DNA from: Betaproteobacteria bacterium
GTDB lineage: Bacteria > Pseudomonadota > Gammaproteobacteria > Burkholderiales > Casimicrobiaceae
Length of the DNA: 64,000 nt
Direction: 5' to 3'
NCBI GenBank assembly: GCA_013298695.1
Contig: JAAFIS010000003.1
Span: 340,782 to 404,781, forward strand
Shown here piece by piece: positions 28,626 through 36,825 of the stretch. Both the position numbers and the translations under genes were made by a program. The first letter of the stretch is position 1; each line of letters starts with the position of its first letter. Below the pieces are notes generated by a model that worked only from the letters and a program-made list of their open reading frames with translations, had not been told where the DNA came from and did not search any database.

Positions 28626-29309
28626 CTATATCGAGGCTAGCGAAACTCGCATTTGGCTGATCGCTGCGGCGTAATCTTTCGCGCCATAAATCGCCGATCC
28701 GGCAACAAACGTATCCGCGCCTGCCGCTGCGACTTTCGCGATGTTGTCGGCTTTGATGCCGCCATCGACTTCGAGCAAAATTTTTCTACCCGTTCGTTGT
28801 TCCGCTGCATCGATACGCCTACGAACCTCAACTATTTTTGGCAACACGCCTTCAATGAATTTCTGCCCACCAAAACCCGGGTTCACGCTCATGAGCAAAA
28901 TCAAATCGAGTTTGTCGATGGTGTAATCGAGATACGACAGCGGCGTTGCCGGATTGAACACGAGCCCTGGTTTGCAACCTGAGTCACGAATGAGTCCGAT
29001 CGTTCGATCAATATGGTCACTCGCCTCAGGATGAAAACTGATGATGTTTGCGCCCGCTTTCGCAAATTCTGTAGCGACTGCGTCAACGGGTTTCACCATT
29101 AAATGAACATCAATGGGCGTGTCGCCCACATGCGGCTTGATTGCCGCGCACACCATCGGCCCGATCGTTAAGTTCGGCACGTAATGATTGTCCATCACGT
29201 CGAAATGAATCAAATCCGCGCCCGCAGCGATTACTGCACGCACCTCATCCCCCAGTTTTGCGAAGTCCGCCGAAAGAATCGACGGGGCGATTTTGAAATT
29301 GCGAGACAA
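28626..29309 (-). CDS. rpe: Ribulose-phosphate 3-epimerase
   Basis: This enzyme interconverts ribulose-5-P and xylulose-5-P (pentose phosphate pathway). The 227-residue TIM barrel shows [55 protein letters not shown] and [12 protein letters not shown]. No ATG is available at the N-terminus. I choose TTG 29309 (protein beginning [12 protein letters not shown]) because GAGGGA lies just upstream and the resulting N-terminus matches the family. A second TTG at 29336 would add nine residues. The rpe-gph-trp order is kept, with repeat copy C inserted. Confidence 0.93.
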   Translation of the reverse strand: MSRNFKIAPSILSADFAKLGDEVRAVIAAGADLIHFDVMDNHYVPNLTIGPMVCAAIKPHVGDTPIDVHLMVKPVDAVATEFAKAGANIISFHPEASDHIDRTIGLIRDSGCKPGLVFNPATPLSYLDYTIDKLDLILLMSVNPGFGGQKFIEGVLPKIVEVRRRIDAAEQRTGRKILLEVDGGIKADNIAKVAAAGADTFVAGSAIYGAKDYAAAISQMRVSLASI

Positions 29310-29365
29310 TTGAGTTCCCTCTAACGCAGCGTTCAAGCGCGTAACATGTGTAAGCGAGATCGCCC

Positions 29366-29737
29366 GTGAAATACGGTGTAACTATTGATCCCACGCCATT
29401 CTATTTGGCTGAGCAAAGCGATCCCGATCGCGGGTTATTCACCTTCGCTTATCACATCAATATTGTGAACACGGGTGACGAGACGGTGCAGCTTATTTCA
29501 CGCCACTGGATCATCACTGATGGCAATGGTGAAATTGAAGAAGTTAAAGGCGAAGGCGTTGTCGGTAAACAGCCGATCCTCGCGTCCGGCGAAAGCTTCC
29601 AGTACACCAGCGGTACGCAATTTAAAACCCCGGTTGGCACGATGCACGGCAGCTACACCTTTACCGCCGCCGATGGCACCTCGTTCGAAGCCCCCATCCC
29701 ACGATTTACATGCAGCGCAAAACGTGTGTTGCACTAA
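29366..29737 (+). CDS. apaG: ApaG-family protein
   Basis: The 123-residue protein has an ApaG/DUF525 beta-sandwich: [31 protein letters not shown], then [24 protein letters not shown], then [18 protein letters not shown]. Bacterial ApaG has been linked to Co2+/Mg2+ tolerance and Ap4A levels, and its biochemical role is unsettled. The start is GTG 29366. It is divergent from rpe with a short 56 bp region between starts, so the promoters must overlap. Confidence 0.93.
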   Translation: MKYGVTIDPTPFYLAEQSDPDRGLFTFAYHINIVNTGDETVQLISRHWIITDGNGEIEEVKGEGVVGKQPILASGESFQYTSGTQFKTPVGTMHGSYTFTAADGTSFEAPIPRFTCSAKRVLH

Positions 29738-29769
29738 CCGTCGATGTCCCGAGACACGGCTAGCCGCCA

Positions 29770-29946
29770 TTAGCGGTTCATATTGGGTGGATCTTCGCCC
29801 TGAACTTTCGCATTACGCCTAGCTTCTTCCATCTTTGCGCGATCCTTGGCCGATGTACCCTTCATCACCCACCAGATCAAGCCTGCGAACAGCGTACCGG
29901 CGACAACTGCTTCAACAATAAAAATCCAAAATCCGCTCTCAATCAC
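29770..29946 (-). CDS. Small single-pass membrane protein, 58 aa
   Basis: An ORF on the minus strand runs from GTG 29946 to TAA 29770 and encodes 58 residues. GGGAGGA lies nine bases before the GTG, an excellent Shine-Dalgarno. Residues about 6-28 are hydrophobic (FWIFIVEAVVAGTLF, then AGLIWWVMKG), followed by a charged helix (KDRAKMEEARRNAK) and a short Pro/Asn tail. This looks like a one-span inner-membrane protein with a cytoplasmic basic helix. I do not recognise the family. It fills the gap between apaG and the enoyl-CoA hydratase gene. Confidence 0.7.
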   Translation of the reverse strand: MIESGFWIFIVEAVVAGTLFAGLIWWVMKGTSAKDRAKMEEARRNAKVQGEDPPNMNR

Positions 29947-30029
29947 AGCGCAGTTCCTCCCAACAATTCTTCAATTTTAGGCGCAGCTTTGGTAAGCCCG
30001 ACGCAGAAACCCGCGCCTACAATCGCAGC

Positions 30030-30770
30030 GTGAACTCCGCCTCTCTATTCACTGAAAAACACGGCACAATCACCCGTCTCACGCTCAACCGTGCCGCTAA
30101 GGCGAACGCGTTGGATGACGCAACGGTTTGCGCATTACAGCAAGCGCTTGATGCAGCGCTGGTCGACGGCACCGAACTGCTGGTGATCGCGGGCGAGGGG
30201 AAAAATTTCTGCGCGGGGTTTGATTTGTCGAATCTTGATGCGGAGAGCGATGCCAGTTTGATCACACGACTCCAGCGCGCGGAAGCGCTGTTGCAGTCGG
30301 TTTATTACGCGCCGTTTGCAACCGTAGCGCTCGTCCAGGGCGGCGCTTACGGCGCGGGCTTTGATCTCGCAATGGCTTGCGATTATCGAATCGCTGCGCC
30401 AGGCGCAACGCTGCGAATGCCGAGCTGGAAAATGGGCATTGCCATTGGCACGCGGCGGCTCGCGTCACGGGTTGGTGCGGACATCGCATTCCAGTGCCTG
30501 CGCAGCGCCGCAGTACTGAACGTAGGCGACGCGCTCGCCGGCAATTTCCTCACTGAAATCGCGGACAGCGCGGCTTGGCCGCGTCGCGTTGAAGAAATCG
30601 CAGGCGATGTTCGTGCGCTTTCGGCGGGCGCCTATGCACAATTAAAACGAACAGTTTTGACCGACACTCGCGCTGAAGACATGCGTTCACTTACCGAATC
30701 GCTCGTGAGCGAACCGCTTAAGCCGCGCATGCAGCGGTACGCGAATTTACGAAAAGCAGAAACTATGTGA
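30030..30770 (+). CDS. Enoyl-CoA hydratase/isomerase family protein
   Basis: The 246-residue crotonase-fold protein has the CoA-binding/oxyanion segments NFCAGFDLSNL (about 59-69) and VALVQGGAYGAGFDLAMACDYRIAA (about 99-123). The second catalytic Glu of classical hydratases (usually in a GxxPxxG loop) is not evident: the loop reads PSWKMGIAIGTRRLA, so the reaction may be isomerase- or hydrolase-like. The start is GTG 30030. A TACAAT at 30018-30023 ends only six bases before the GTG, so the transcript could be leaderless. The substrate is unknown. Confidence 0.8.
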   Translation: MNSASLFTEKHGTITRLTLNRAAKANALDDATVCALQQALDAALVDGTELLVIAGEGKNFCAGFDLSNLDAESDASLITRLQRAEALLQSVYYAPFATVALVQGGAYGAGFDLAMACDYRIAAPGATLRMPSWKMGIAIGTRRLASRVGADIAFQCLRSAAVLNVGDALAGNFLTEIADSAAWPRRVEEIAGDVRALSAGAYAQLKRTVLTDTRAEDMRSLTESLVSEPLKPRMQRYANLRKAETM

Positions 30771-30771
30771 A

Positions 30772-30856
30772 ACCACGATTTCATTGGGCGGAGCACTAAG
30801 GAAACGTAAAACTCGAAAAACTAGTGAACTAGCGCTTAACCCAAAAAATACGGTTG
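30772..30856. repeat. Paired-palindrome element, copy K (decayed, tentative)
   Basis: The weak half-palindromes 30772-30789 (ACCACGATTTCATTGGGC) and 30839-30855 (ACCC...GGTT) are 67 bp apart. CGCTTA precedes the second, as in copy B. Only spacing and context support it. Confidence 0.3.
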
Positions 30857-31196
30857 CTCTGGTTTATTGTCACATGCCGAGTCTTGCCCGTACGCAAAAT
30901 ACGACTTCCTAAGCGCGGCGGCACCGATCGCGCTATGCCGTGACGGGAGCGTTCGGCTTCATCGGGCATTACGTTTCACCAAGCGACGTTGGCCCCGACG
31001 TCGTCGAGCCGCTCGAGCACGCAAGCGTTGAAAACCGCCAGGGCGCACGCGAATAGCTTGCGGCGACTGCACGCGGCTTTTGGGAAAACATCGATCTTGG
31101 CAATATAGCCTGAGCAAATTCGCTCCACCGTGCCAGCGGGTGACGGCAACTCGCTTATCAAAAGCGTACACCGTGCGACTCCGTTACGATTGACGC
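30857..31196. other. Gene-free stretch with a possible epimerase fragment
   Basis: About 340 bp have no supported intact gene. In the + strand frame around 30936-31056 a short run reads AVTGAFGFIGHYV, which resembles the N-terminal Rossmann motif of NAD-dependent epimerases (VTGATGFIG). It dissolves into unrelated sequence and a TAG at 31054-31056. This may be the remains of a lost gene or coincidence. Confidence 0.3.
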
Positions 31197-31937
31197 ATGC
31201 CCATTGAATACGCTCGCAGTTTGACGATGGAAAATCGCTCTCCCCGGAGCGATCGACACCTCGGATTTGGGCTCGCGTTTGTCGCAGGTGCGACCAATGC
31301 TGGAGCGTTTCTCGCGGTTCAGCTCTACACCTCGCACATGACCGGCTTGGTGTCATCGATGGCCGATCACATTGCATTGGGTGAGAGCACGCTGGCGCTC
31401 GGAGCGCTAGGTGCGGTGACCTCCTTTTTGCTCGGCGCGATGACCTCCGTCGTCATCATCAATTTTGCGAAGCGCCACGAGCTTCGCAGCGCGTTCGCAT
31501 TGCCGTTGCTTCTAGAGGCCGTCCTGCTCATCTCGTTTGGGTTCCTCGGAGCGCGATTGGCTCAAATTCAAGGGTTATTTGTTCCGGTCACCGTAATGCT
31601 GCTCTGCTTCATCATGGGATTGCAGAACGCGGTGGTCACCAAAATTTCTGGTGTGCCCGTGCGAACCACCCACCTGACGGGCGTTGTCACCGATCTTGGT
31701 ATCGAACTCGGCCGCCTGTTTTATTGGAATCGAAGCGCGCGAGGCGCGGACAAAAAAGTGGTGGCTGACCGCGAGCGGCTGAGCATTCTGTTTCTGCTTT
31801 GTTTGTTTTTCGTGATTGGCGGTGTTACGGGTGCGCTTGGTTTCAAGCACTTCGGCTACGTCGCGACCGTACCGTTGGCCGCCGTGCTCGTTGCCATGTC
31901 GGTGGTTCCAGTTTTTGATGACCTGAGAGCCGCGTAA
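31197..31937 (+). CDS. DUF1275 (YoaK-like) membrane protein
   Basis: The 246-residue protein has about six hydrophobic segments and the DUF1275 signature: LAFVAGATNAGAFLAVQLYTSHMTGLVSSMAD (about 28-59). MLLCFIMGLQNAVVTKISGVPVRTTHLTGVVTDLGIELG follows (about 139-177). The family is widespread and of unknown function, probably transport-related. The start is ATG 31197; an in-frame ATG ten codons later (MENRSPRSD) is also possible. Confidence 0.85.
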   Translation: MPIEYARSLTMENRSPRSDRHLGFGLAFVAGATNAGAFLAVQLYTSHMTGLVSSMADHIALGESTLALGALGAVTSFLLGAMTSVVIINFAKRHELRSAFALPLLLEAVLLISFGFLGARLAQIQGLFVPVTVMLLCFIMGLQNAVVTKISGVPVRTTHLTGVVTDLGIELGRLFYWNRSARGADKKVVADRERLSILFLLCLFFVIGGVTGALGFKHFGYVATVPLAAVLVAMSVVPVFDDLRAA

Positions 31938-32145
31938 TTCGCCACATCGATCAACGAACTCTGGCTATCTTGAGAGTTATTGGCAGCAACGTCGTCGTCA
32001 ACACAAGACGGCTCAGCGAGCGCTCGCGAGATCGAACCACGACCGTCTCGTTTCATGCGCAACCACTTTCATTTGTGGAGTCCGACGCGCAGTACGCTGC
32101 CGCCCCCTCACTACAATTTGTGAGTCAGAAAACTAGGATCAAGAC

Positions 32146-32538
32146 ATGTTCAGTCACATTATGGTGGGCACCAACGACATCGAGCGCGCAAAGCGGTTTT
32201 ACGATGCCGTACTCGGCGTATTAGGCGCAGGCGAACCGCACAAAAATACAGCCGGAACGGGGCATGCTCGGCTCTTCTACCGTCATGATGGCGCAACGTT
32301 TTGCATCAGCGAACCGATCAACGGAGAAGCCGCCACCGTCGCCAACGGCGGCACCATCGGTTTCAAGTGCAGCTCCGCCGAGCAAGTGCAACAGTTTCAC
32401 GACGTAGCCGTCGCTCATGGCGGCGTTTCTATCGAAGACGCGCCTGGCCTGCGCGAAGGCAAGATGGGTGCGCTGCATCTTGCCTATGTGCGTGATCCGG
32501 ATGGCAACAAGCTCTGTGCGCTGTATCGGCCAAAATAA
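32146..32538 (+). CDS. VOC (glyoxalase/bleomycin-resistance fold) family protein
   Basis: The 130-residue single-module vicinal oxygen chelate protein begins MFSHIMVGTNDIERAKRFYDAVLG with the metal-ligand His4. It ends AYVRDPDGNKLCALYRPK, the typical betaxbeta terminal strand. Members include lyases, dioxygenases and resistance proteins; nothing here identifies a substrate. A TACAAT (about 32113-32118) may be the -10. Good start at ATG 32146 with AGGATC a short distance upstream. Confidence 0.85.
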   Translation: MFSHIMVGTNDIERAKRFYDAVLGVLGAGEPHKNTAGTGHARLFYRHDGATFCISEPINGEAATVANGGTIGFKCSSAEQVQQFHDVAVAHGGVSIEDAPGLREGKMGALHLAYVRDPDGNKLCALYRPK

Positions 32539-32659
32539 TTCGAATCACGTTTGAAAACGTCCGATCCTTTTCAGCAGCTAAGCCGTAGTCGTGCTACTTT
32601 TCGGCCAACAGTCGCGGCGTGGGTCGTTTAACTTTTCGATATCAGCTAAAGCGCGAAGC

Positions 32660-32743
32660 GCCCGCGCAATGCGGGCGTTAACGCTTATTCAGTAGATTAG
32701 TGTGTGATGACTGAATCGCGTGTATCGCCCGAATAAATCGGGC
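32660..32743. repeat. Paired-palindrome element, copy D
   Basis: The palindromes are 32660-32676 (GCCCGCGCAATGCGGGC) and 32727-32743 (GCCCGAATAAATCGGGC), both perfect and 67 bp apart. It lies next to the broken cytochrome copy. Confidence 0.88.
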
Positions 32744-32766
32744 AATTACACTTAAAGCTTTATCGC

Positions 32767-32922
32767 TTATTGCTTCTGGAAATCGTCGTGACACGCTTTG
32801 CAGGTGCCGCCGACGACGCCAAACTGTTTCTTAAATTCTGCTTCGTTGCCTGCGTTTGCGGCAGCGGCGAGTTTCACCATTTCAGCTTCCATCTTCGCGC
32901 CGGCTTCTTTGAATTTGCTGTT
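32767..32922 (-). pseudogene. 3' fragment of a duplicated cytochrome c' gene
   Basis: This ~155 bp stretch is nearly identical to the 3' end of the intact cytochrome gene at 35126-35578 (same strand). It includes the CKACH haem motif and the stop codon (TAA 32769-32767). Homology ends abruptly near 32922; beyond it no signal peptide or cytochrome start is found and the frame is unrelated. Only a few base differences are visible (for example DFQKQ for DFRKQ), so the duplication looks recent. The 32923-33213 remainder holds no recognisable gene. Confidence 0.85.
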
Positions 32923-33213
32923 GTCTGCGTGCCGACAACAACTGCGGCGCGACTCCAGTCAGCGACCGCAGGCTGTGACATAAGATCCTCAACATCAGAC
33001 AGAGCCATCAAGTGTCAAACGGCTCACTGAGCCCGTTGCCTGCGCGCTGCTCACCGCGCTGCAACGCAGTGGCGCATTCCCCTTTTGATAGTTGCGATTC
33101 TTAATGCGTCGCGATATAAACACCTGCACAATGAACACGTGCACGACAGCGTGCTAGAAAGGTGCCGCGCGTGTACGTTGCGAAAAAGTCCTTCTTTGCC
33201 TACAGGTGTTTTT

Positions 33214-33855
33214 ATGGTTTCCCGAACACGTCGCGCAATTGCGCTCATCTTGTTTTCGAGCACTCTATCGCTTGCGGCTTATGCTCAGAAACCTACGTTT
33301 AATTGCGCTAACGCGGTCAACGAAGTCGAAAAGCTTATTTGCAGTAATCCGTCGCTAGCCAGTCGTGATCGAGCGTTAAGCAGTGCATACAAATCTGCAT
33401 CTGCGAAAGCTAAAGGCGCGCTAGCAGCTTCGCTTAAACAGACTCAGCGGGGTTGGGTTAAGGCGCGCAACGAATGCTGGAAAGCGAAAGAGCAAACCTG
33501 GATCACCGCAAGCTGGACCGTGAACACAGTCAAGGATTGTGTTGACGCGCAATACCGTATGCGCACGTCGGAATTGCAGGCCGTATGGCGACTCGTTTCG
33601 CCGAAAACAATTTCGTATTCCTGCCAGGAGAACCCCGCGAACGAGCTGGTCGCGAACTATTTCGAAACCGACCCTGCAACGATTCGGCTTGAGCGCGGCG
33701 ATCGTACGGTAACGATGTGGGCCGTAGGCACGGCCAGCAACCAGTTATACGAAGGGCAAAACGTGAGCCTATCGCGCTTGGGCGCTGACGTGAAAGTCAA
33801 TTGGCTTGACACCCGCAGTGGGAAAACCGAAGCGTTCAATTGCAAGGAGCGTTAG
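33214..33855 (+). CDS. Secreted two-domain lysozyme inhibitor-like protein (LprI + MliC-like)
   Basis: The 213-residue periplasmic protein has a signal peptide (cleavage near AYAQ, about residue 24). The N-terminal part is a LprI/DUF1311 domain: FNCANAVNEVEKLICSNPSLASRDRALSSAY, then TQRGWVKARNECW, then CVDAQYRMRTSEL. The C-terminal part (YSCQENP... to ...FNCKER) has the C-to-C beta-barrel layout of MliC/PliC inhibitors, with TASNQLYEGQNVSLSR in place of the usual ASGxxY loop. Both domain types are linked to inhibition of C-type lysozyme. ATG 33214 has AGGTG upstream. The next gene starts 4 bp after the stop. Confidence 0.75.
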   Translation: MVSRTRRAIALILFSSTLSLAAYAQKPTFNCANAVNEVEKLICSNPSLASRDRALSSAYKSASAKAKGALAASLKQTQRGWVKARNECWKAKEQTWITASWTVNTVKDCVDAQYRMRTSELQAVWRLVSPKTISYSCQENPANELVANYFETDPATIRLERGDRTVTMWAVGTASNQLYEGQNVSLSRLGADVKVNWLDTRSGKTEAFNCKER

Positions 33856-33859
33856 CAAT

Positions 33860-34999
33860 ATGACATCCACGACATCATCCGGCGGTTCGCCGTGGGGCTC
33901 AAGACTCTACGGCGCATTCTGGCTCGCGCTCATTTTGTTCGCCGTCTCGGGGTTGTTGGTGGTGTACACATTGCCTGCGTGGATGATGGTGCTGATCGTC
34001 CTTGGTGGCATCCTTGCTGGCTCTCTGCTGTTCGTGCTGCGCTGGGTTTTCAAACGACAAAGTGCCGAGTTCTCCGCAGGTCGCTCATTTATCGCTTTCG
34101 CCTGCGCTGGAATACTTGCATCGTTGGGCTTCGCCGCTGCGCCGCTCTACTACCTTGCGTTCTGGGTGCAAAGTGGGCCGATTGCGGTGCCGCTCGTCCA
34201 CTTTTCTAACGGCAAGAAACAGGTTGTGTTCCAGGGAATGCAGCATGTTGCGTCAGAAGATTTCTTCAAATCAGTCGTATTTGATCTTCAAAAAGCGCTA
34301 GTTGACGGTTACACGCTGTTCTACGAAGGCGTGCAACCCGTTGCGGGACGACCCGATCTCGACGAATGGTTTAACAAAACGCTGCGTGGATCCGATACCG
34401 ACCTGAGTGCCGGGTACGTCAAACTTGCTGATAACTGCGGACTTAAGTTTCAACTCACTTATTTTCAGCCTCTGCTCGCGGACCAAGCGGCGAATCCTTC
34501 TCGCCACGTTACGGCGGACGTGAATTATCTCGAAATGAAAAATGAGTATGACCGTCTGCTCGCTAGCGAACCCGCTTTCGCATCCGCAATCGCTGCAAGA
34601 GCCGCCGCACCGAAAAAAGACGCGGGAACTGATCCTGTGTTGCCGTTGTTAGAAGCGATTAGCTCGGCTACACCCGATCAAAAAAAACTGGTGGGTATCG
34701 TATGCCGCGGTGTGCTCGGGATGGCAGTCTCTGGCCAAAGTGGCAATAAGCACAATCCCACAGATCGCATAATCCTTGATCTACGCAACAGAGCACTCGC
34801 GAAATTCGTTGCTGACTCAAATGCGGAGAAGATCTACATCACGTACGGCGCAGCCCACTTTCCTGGATTTTTCTCCGAGCTACAAAGGCTCGACCCGAAG
34901 TTTGCGATCAGTGCAGTCAAAGGGGTTCGCCCCATGACGCTTCCAGATGACGTAAAGCTCGCTCGCTCGGCGGTGATGAACGCTGCGCCGACGAAATAG
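33860..34999 (+). CDS. TraB/GumN-like membrane protein
   Basis: The 379-residue protein has three hydrophobic segments in the first ~110 residues. A large domain follows with VVFQGMQHVASEDFFKSV, then GYTLFYEGVQP, then IYITYGAAHFPGFF. The spaced GxxH, Glu and GxxHxxG elements match the TraB/TIKI-type metal-dependent fold. The reaction is unknown; TIKI relatives are proteases. Aagg-AG in the end of the preceding gene serves as its Shine-Dalgarno, and only 4 bp separate the two, so it is coexpressed with the lysozyme-inhibitor-like protein. The frame is open upstream to 33806 but ATG 33860 is preferred. Confidence 0.65.
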   Translation: MTSTTSSGGSPWGSRLYGAFWLALILFAVSGLLVVYTLPAWMMVLIVLGGILAGSLLFVLRWVFKRQSAEFSAGRSFIAFACAGILASLGFAAAPLYYLAFWVQSGPIAVPLVHFSNGKKQVVFQGMQHVASEDFFKSVVFDLQKALVDGYTLFYEGVQPVAGRPDLDEWFNKTLRGSDTDLSAGYVKLADNCGLKFQLTYFQPLLADQAANPSRHVTADVNYLEMKNEYDRLLASEPAFASAIAARAAAPKKDAGTDPVLPLLEAISSATPDQKKLVGIVCRGVLGMAVSGQSGNKHNPTDRIILDLRNRALAKFVADSNAEKIYITYGAAHFPGFFSELQRLDPKFAISAVKGVRPMTLPDDVKLARSAVMNAAPTK

Positions 35000-35076
35000 T
35001 CTCTGCGTTCGGAGCCTAACTGAATAGCGTTAGTGCGCCAAACCGATTTCCGTCGACGGCGACAACCGAATGAAGA

Positions 35077-35112
35077 TGTGGTTATCGCTGTTTGATGCTG
35101 GCGATAACCACA
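35077..35112. terminator. Bidirectional hairpin between convergent genes
   Basis: Twelve-base perfect arms TGTGGTTATCGC (35077-35088) and GCGATAACCACA (35101-35112) with a 12-base loop lie between the TraB-like stop (34999) and the cytochrome stop (35126). There are three T on the minus-strand side. It is a probable two-way terminator. Confidence 0.7.
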
Positions 35113-35125
35113 AAATCCGATTCGT

Positions 35126-35578
35126 TTATTGCTTCCGGAAATCGTCGTGACACGCTTTGCAGGTGCCGCCGACGACGCCAAACTGTTTCTTAAATTCTGC
35201 TTCGTTGCCTGCGTTTGCGGCAGCGGCGAGTTTCACCATTTCGGCTTCCATCTTCGCGCCTGCTTCTTTGAACTTGGCGTTTTGAGTCCAAATCGCGGGC
35301 AGCGCTTTGGTGTTGCCGATATTGTCGGTGCCAGCAACGAAGCCTTCCCACGGCATTTTTGATAGTGCTACCAAGTTGGTCGTGCGGCGAACGGCGTCGT
35401 CTTTGTTAAACGGTGCTTCGCCCTTGGCGACTGCACCCATCGGACCGAAGTACCAGCCGATCAGCGCGAGCGCCGATTGGCGTTGCTTCACGAATTGCTC
35501 AGGTTTCGGTTGCGCGAGAGCGGTCGCGGCGATGGCGACAGCGCCAGCGACGATTGCAAGTTTGGTTAACGATTTCAT
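35126..35578 (-). CDS. Cytochrome c' (periplasmic)
   Basis: The 150-residue protein has a signal peptide (cleavage near ALAQP, about residue 22). A four-helix-bundle pattern follows: KQRQSALALIGWYFGPMGAVAKG, MPWEGFVAGTDNIGNTKALPAIW and AEMVKLAAAANAGNEAEFKKQFG. A single haem site CKACH lies ten residues from the C-terminus, as in cytochromes c'. Such proteins bind NO or act with a cytochrome b561. ATG 35578 has GAAGGA upstream. It is in an operon after the b561 gene. A truncated duplicate lies at 32767-32922. Confidence 0.92.
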   Translation of the reverse strand: MKSLTKLAIVAGAVAIAATALAQPKPEQFVKQRQSALALIGWYFGPMGAVAKGEAPFNKDDAVRRTTNLVALSKMPWEGFVAGTDNIGNTKALPAIWTQNAKFKEAGAKMEAEMVKLAAAANAGNEAEFKKQFGVVGGTCKACHDDFRKQ

Positions 35579-35638
35579 AAACAATCCTTCAAAGAAAAAA
35601 ACTAACAACAGAGGAACAACACAACTAATAAATACACT

Positions 35639-36343
35639 TTATTTCGCGAACAAGCTTGACCAATTCACTGTAACAACCACCGCAGCTACGGCCAATGACA
35701 ACACAACAAATCCAACGGTATGAGATGCTTTGCGCGCGGTTTGCGCTTGCTCGGCAAGCGCGGGCGGCAACGATTTATTGCCCGTCAACATCGCACGAAT
35801 CAGCCCCTCTTTTTTAACGAACACATGAAAGAGAACGGCTGCAATGTGGACTGCAACGAGCGCGAGCAACACGTCGCCGAGCAGGCGATGCCAGCTCATT
35901 GCTTTGAGAGACATTTCGGTGGAGACATAGCGTGCAAGCGGCCCCGTTGTTGCAATTTCATCGTCAGAAATCAAGCCGAACCCCGCTTGTGTTGCCAGCA
36001 ACAGTAGCAACACGACAACCATCCAACCGCCCACCGGGTTGTGCGAAATCACGTGCTGCGAACCCGCCTTGAGTAAGCCCAGTGCAAATCGGATCGCCGA
36101 AACGGGGCCTGCGACGAACGAAGTGAATCGCGCGAATTCGCCGCCAACAAAACCCCACACAAGGCGAAACAGCACCAGCACCAAAATCGCATAACCCGAG
36201 TACATGTGCCACTTTATCCAGCCGCCGCCAACTTTGCCGGTGATCGCTGAGAACGTAAAAAGCAGCACCAAACTCCAATGGAACGCGCGAACGAAGCCGT
36301 CCCACACGGGCGCTGAGATCAACGTAGTGTCAGGTTTGGTCAT
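35639..36343 (-). CDS. Cytochrome b561-type membrane protein
   Basis: The 234-residue inner-membrane protein has about five hydrophobic segments. Haem-ligand His candidates lie in VRAFHWSLVLLFTFSAITG, IKWHMYSGYAILVLVLFRLVWGFVG and SWHRLLGDVLLALVAVHIAAVLFH, the Ni/Fe-hydrogenase-type cytochrome b fold. It would carry electrons between the quinone pool and the periplasmic cytochrome c' encoded next (60 bp gap). Its ATG overlaps the marR stop (36340-36343). The C-terminal extra span after residue 205 is typical of this subgroup. Confidence 0.9.
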   Translation of the reverse strand: MTKPDTTLISAPVWDGFVRAFHWSLVLLFTFSAITGKVGGGWIKWHMYSGYAILVLVLFRLVWGFVGGEFARFTSFVAGPVSAIRFALGLLKAGSQHVISHNPVGGWMVVVLLLLLATQAGFGLISDDEIATTGPLARYVSTEMSLKAMSWHRLLGDVLLALVAVHIAAVLFHVFVKKEGLIRAMLTGNKSLPPALAEQAQTARKASHTVGFVVLSLAVAAVVVTVNWSSLFAK

Positions 36344-36792
36344 GCCGCAAGCTCCTTTTCGAATGCGCCGCGCAACTCCGCAAGCGCCGAGAGCATGGCT
36401 TTTAATTGCTCTGGCGGCAAACGGTCAAACGCACGGCTCAAATGATGAAGGTGCGCCGGAAACGCGCGGGCAAACATCTGTTCCCCGAGTGTCGTGAGCG
36501 CGATATGCGTGCGCCGTGCGTCAGTAATGTCAGCACGACGCGAAACTAGTTTCCGCTCTTCAAGGCGGTCTAGGACGCCGGTGAGTGTGCCCTTGGTAAT
36601 GAGTGTTTTCTCGCCCAGCTCGCCGCAGGTCATCCCGGTTGTGTTGCCGAGCGTTGCGATAACGTCAAACTGTGGCGGGGTGAGCTCAAGCGTGCGAACA
36701 TGTGTGGCGGAAAAGCGTTCGAACGCTTGATTGCAACGAACCAGCTCGCGCAAGGCGGGCAGAAACCCAGGTTTTTCGTATACAAGCTTCAT
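36340..36792 (-). CDS. MarR-family transcriptional regulator
   Basis: The 150-residue winged-helix repressor has a core QFDVIATLGNTTGMTCGELGEKTLITKGTLTGVLDRLEERKLVSRRADITDARRTHIALT (about 42-101) with the wing DARRTHIALT. It is the first gene of the leftward marR-b561-c' operon and overlaps the b561 start by 4 bp. A 12-bp perfect palindrome lies directly upstream of ATG 36792, so autorepression is likely. The inducer is unknown. The frame extends to 36855, but ATG 36792 fits the family. Confidence 0.9.
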   Translation of the reverse strand: MKLVYEKPGFLPALRELVRCNQAFERFSATHVRTLELTPPQFDVIATLGNTTGMTCGELGEKTLITKGTLTGVLDRLEERKLVSRRADITDARRTHIALTTLGEQMFARAFPAHLHHLSRAFDRLPPEQLKAMLSALAELRGAFEKELAA

Positions 36793-36794
36793 CT

Positions 36795-36806
36795 TAGTTC
36801 GAACTA
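36795..36806. promoter_or_regulatory. Candidate MarR operator
   Basis: TAGTTCGAACTA is a perfect 12-bp palindrome, two bases upstream of the marR start codon and 20 bp from the divergent dacB start. A repressor bound here would block the marR operon and might affect dacB. Confidence 0.65.
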
Positions 36807-36825
36807 GAACAAAATTCAGACAAAT

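Noticed and set aside
32770..33030. 86-residue + strand frame over the cytochrome fragment
   Set aside because: The same frame occurs antisense to the intact cytochrome gene, so it is a by-product of the duplicated sequence.
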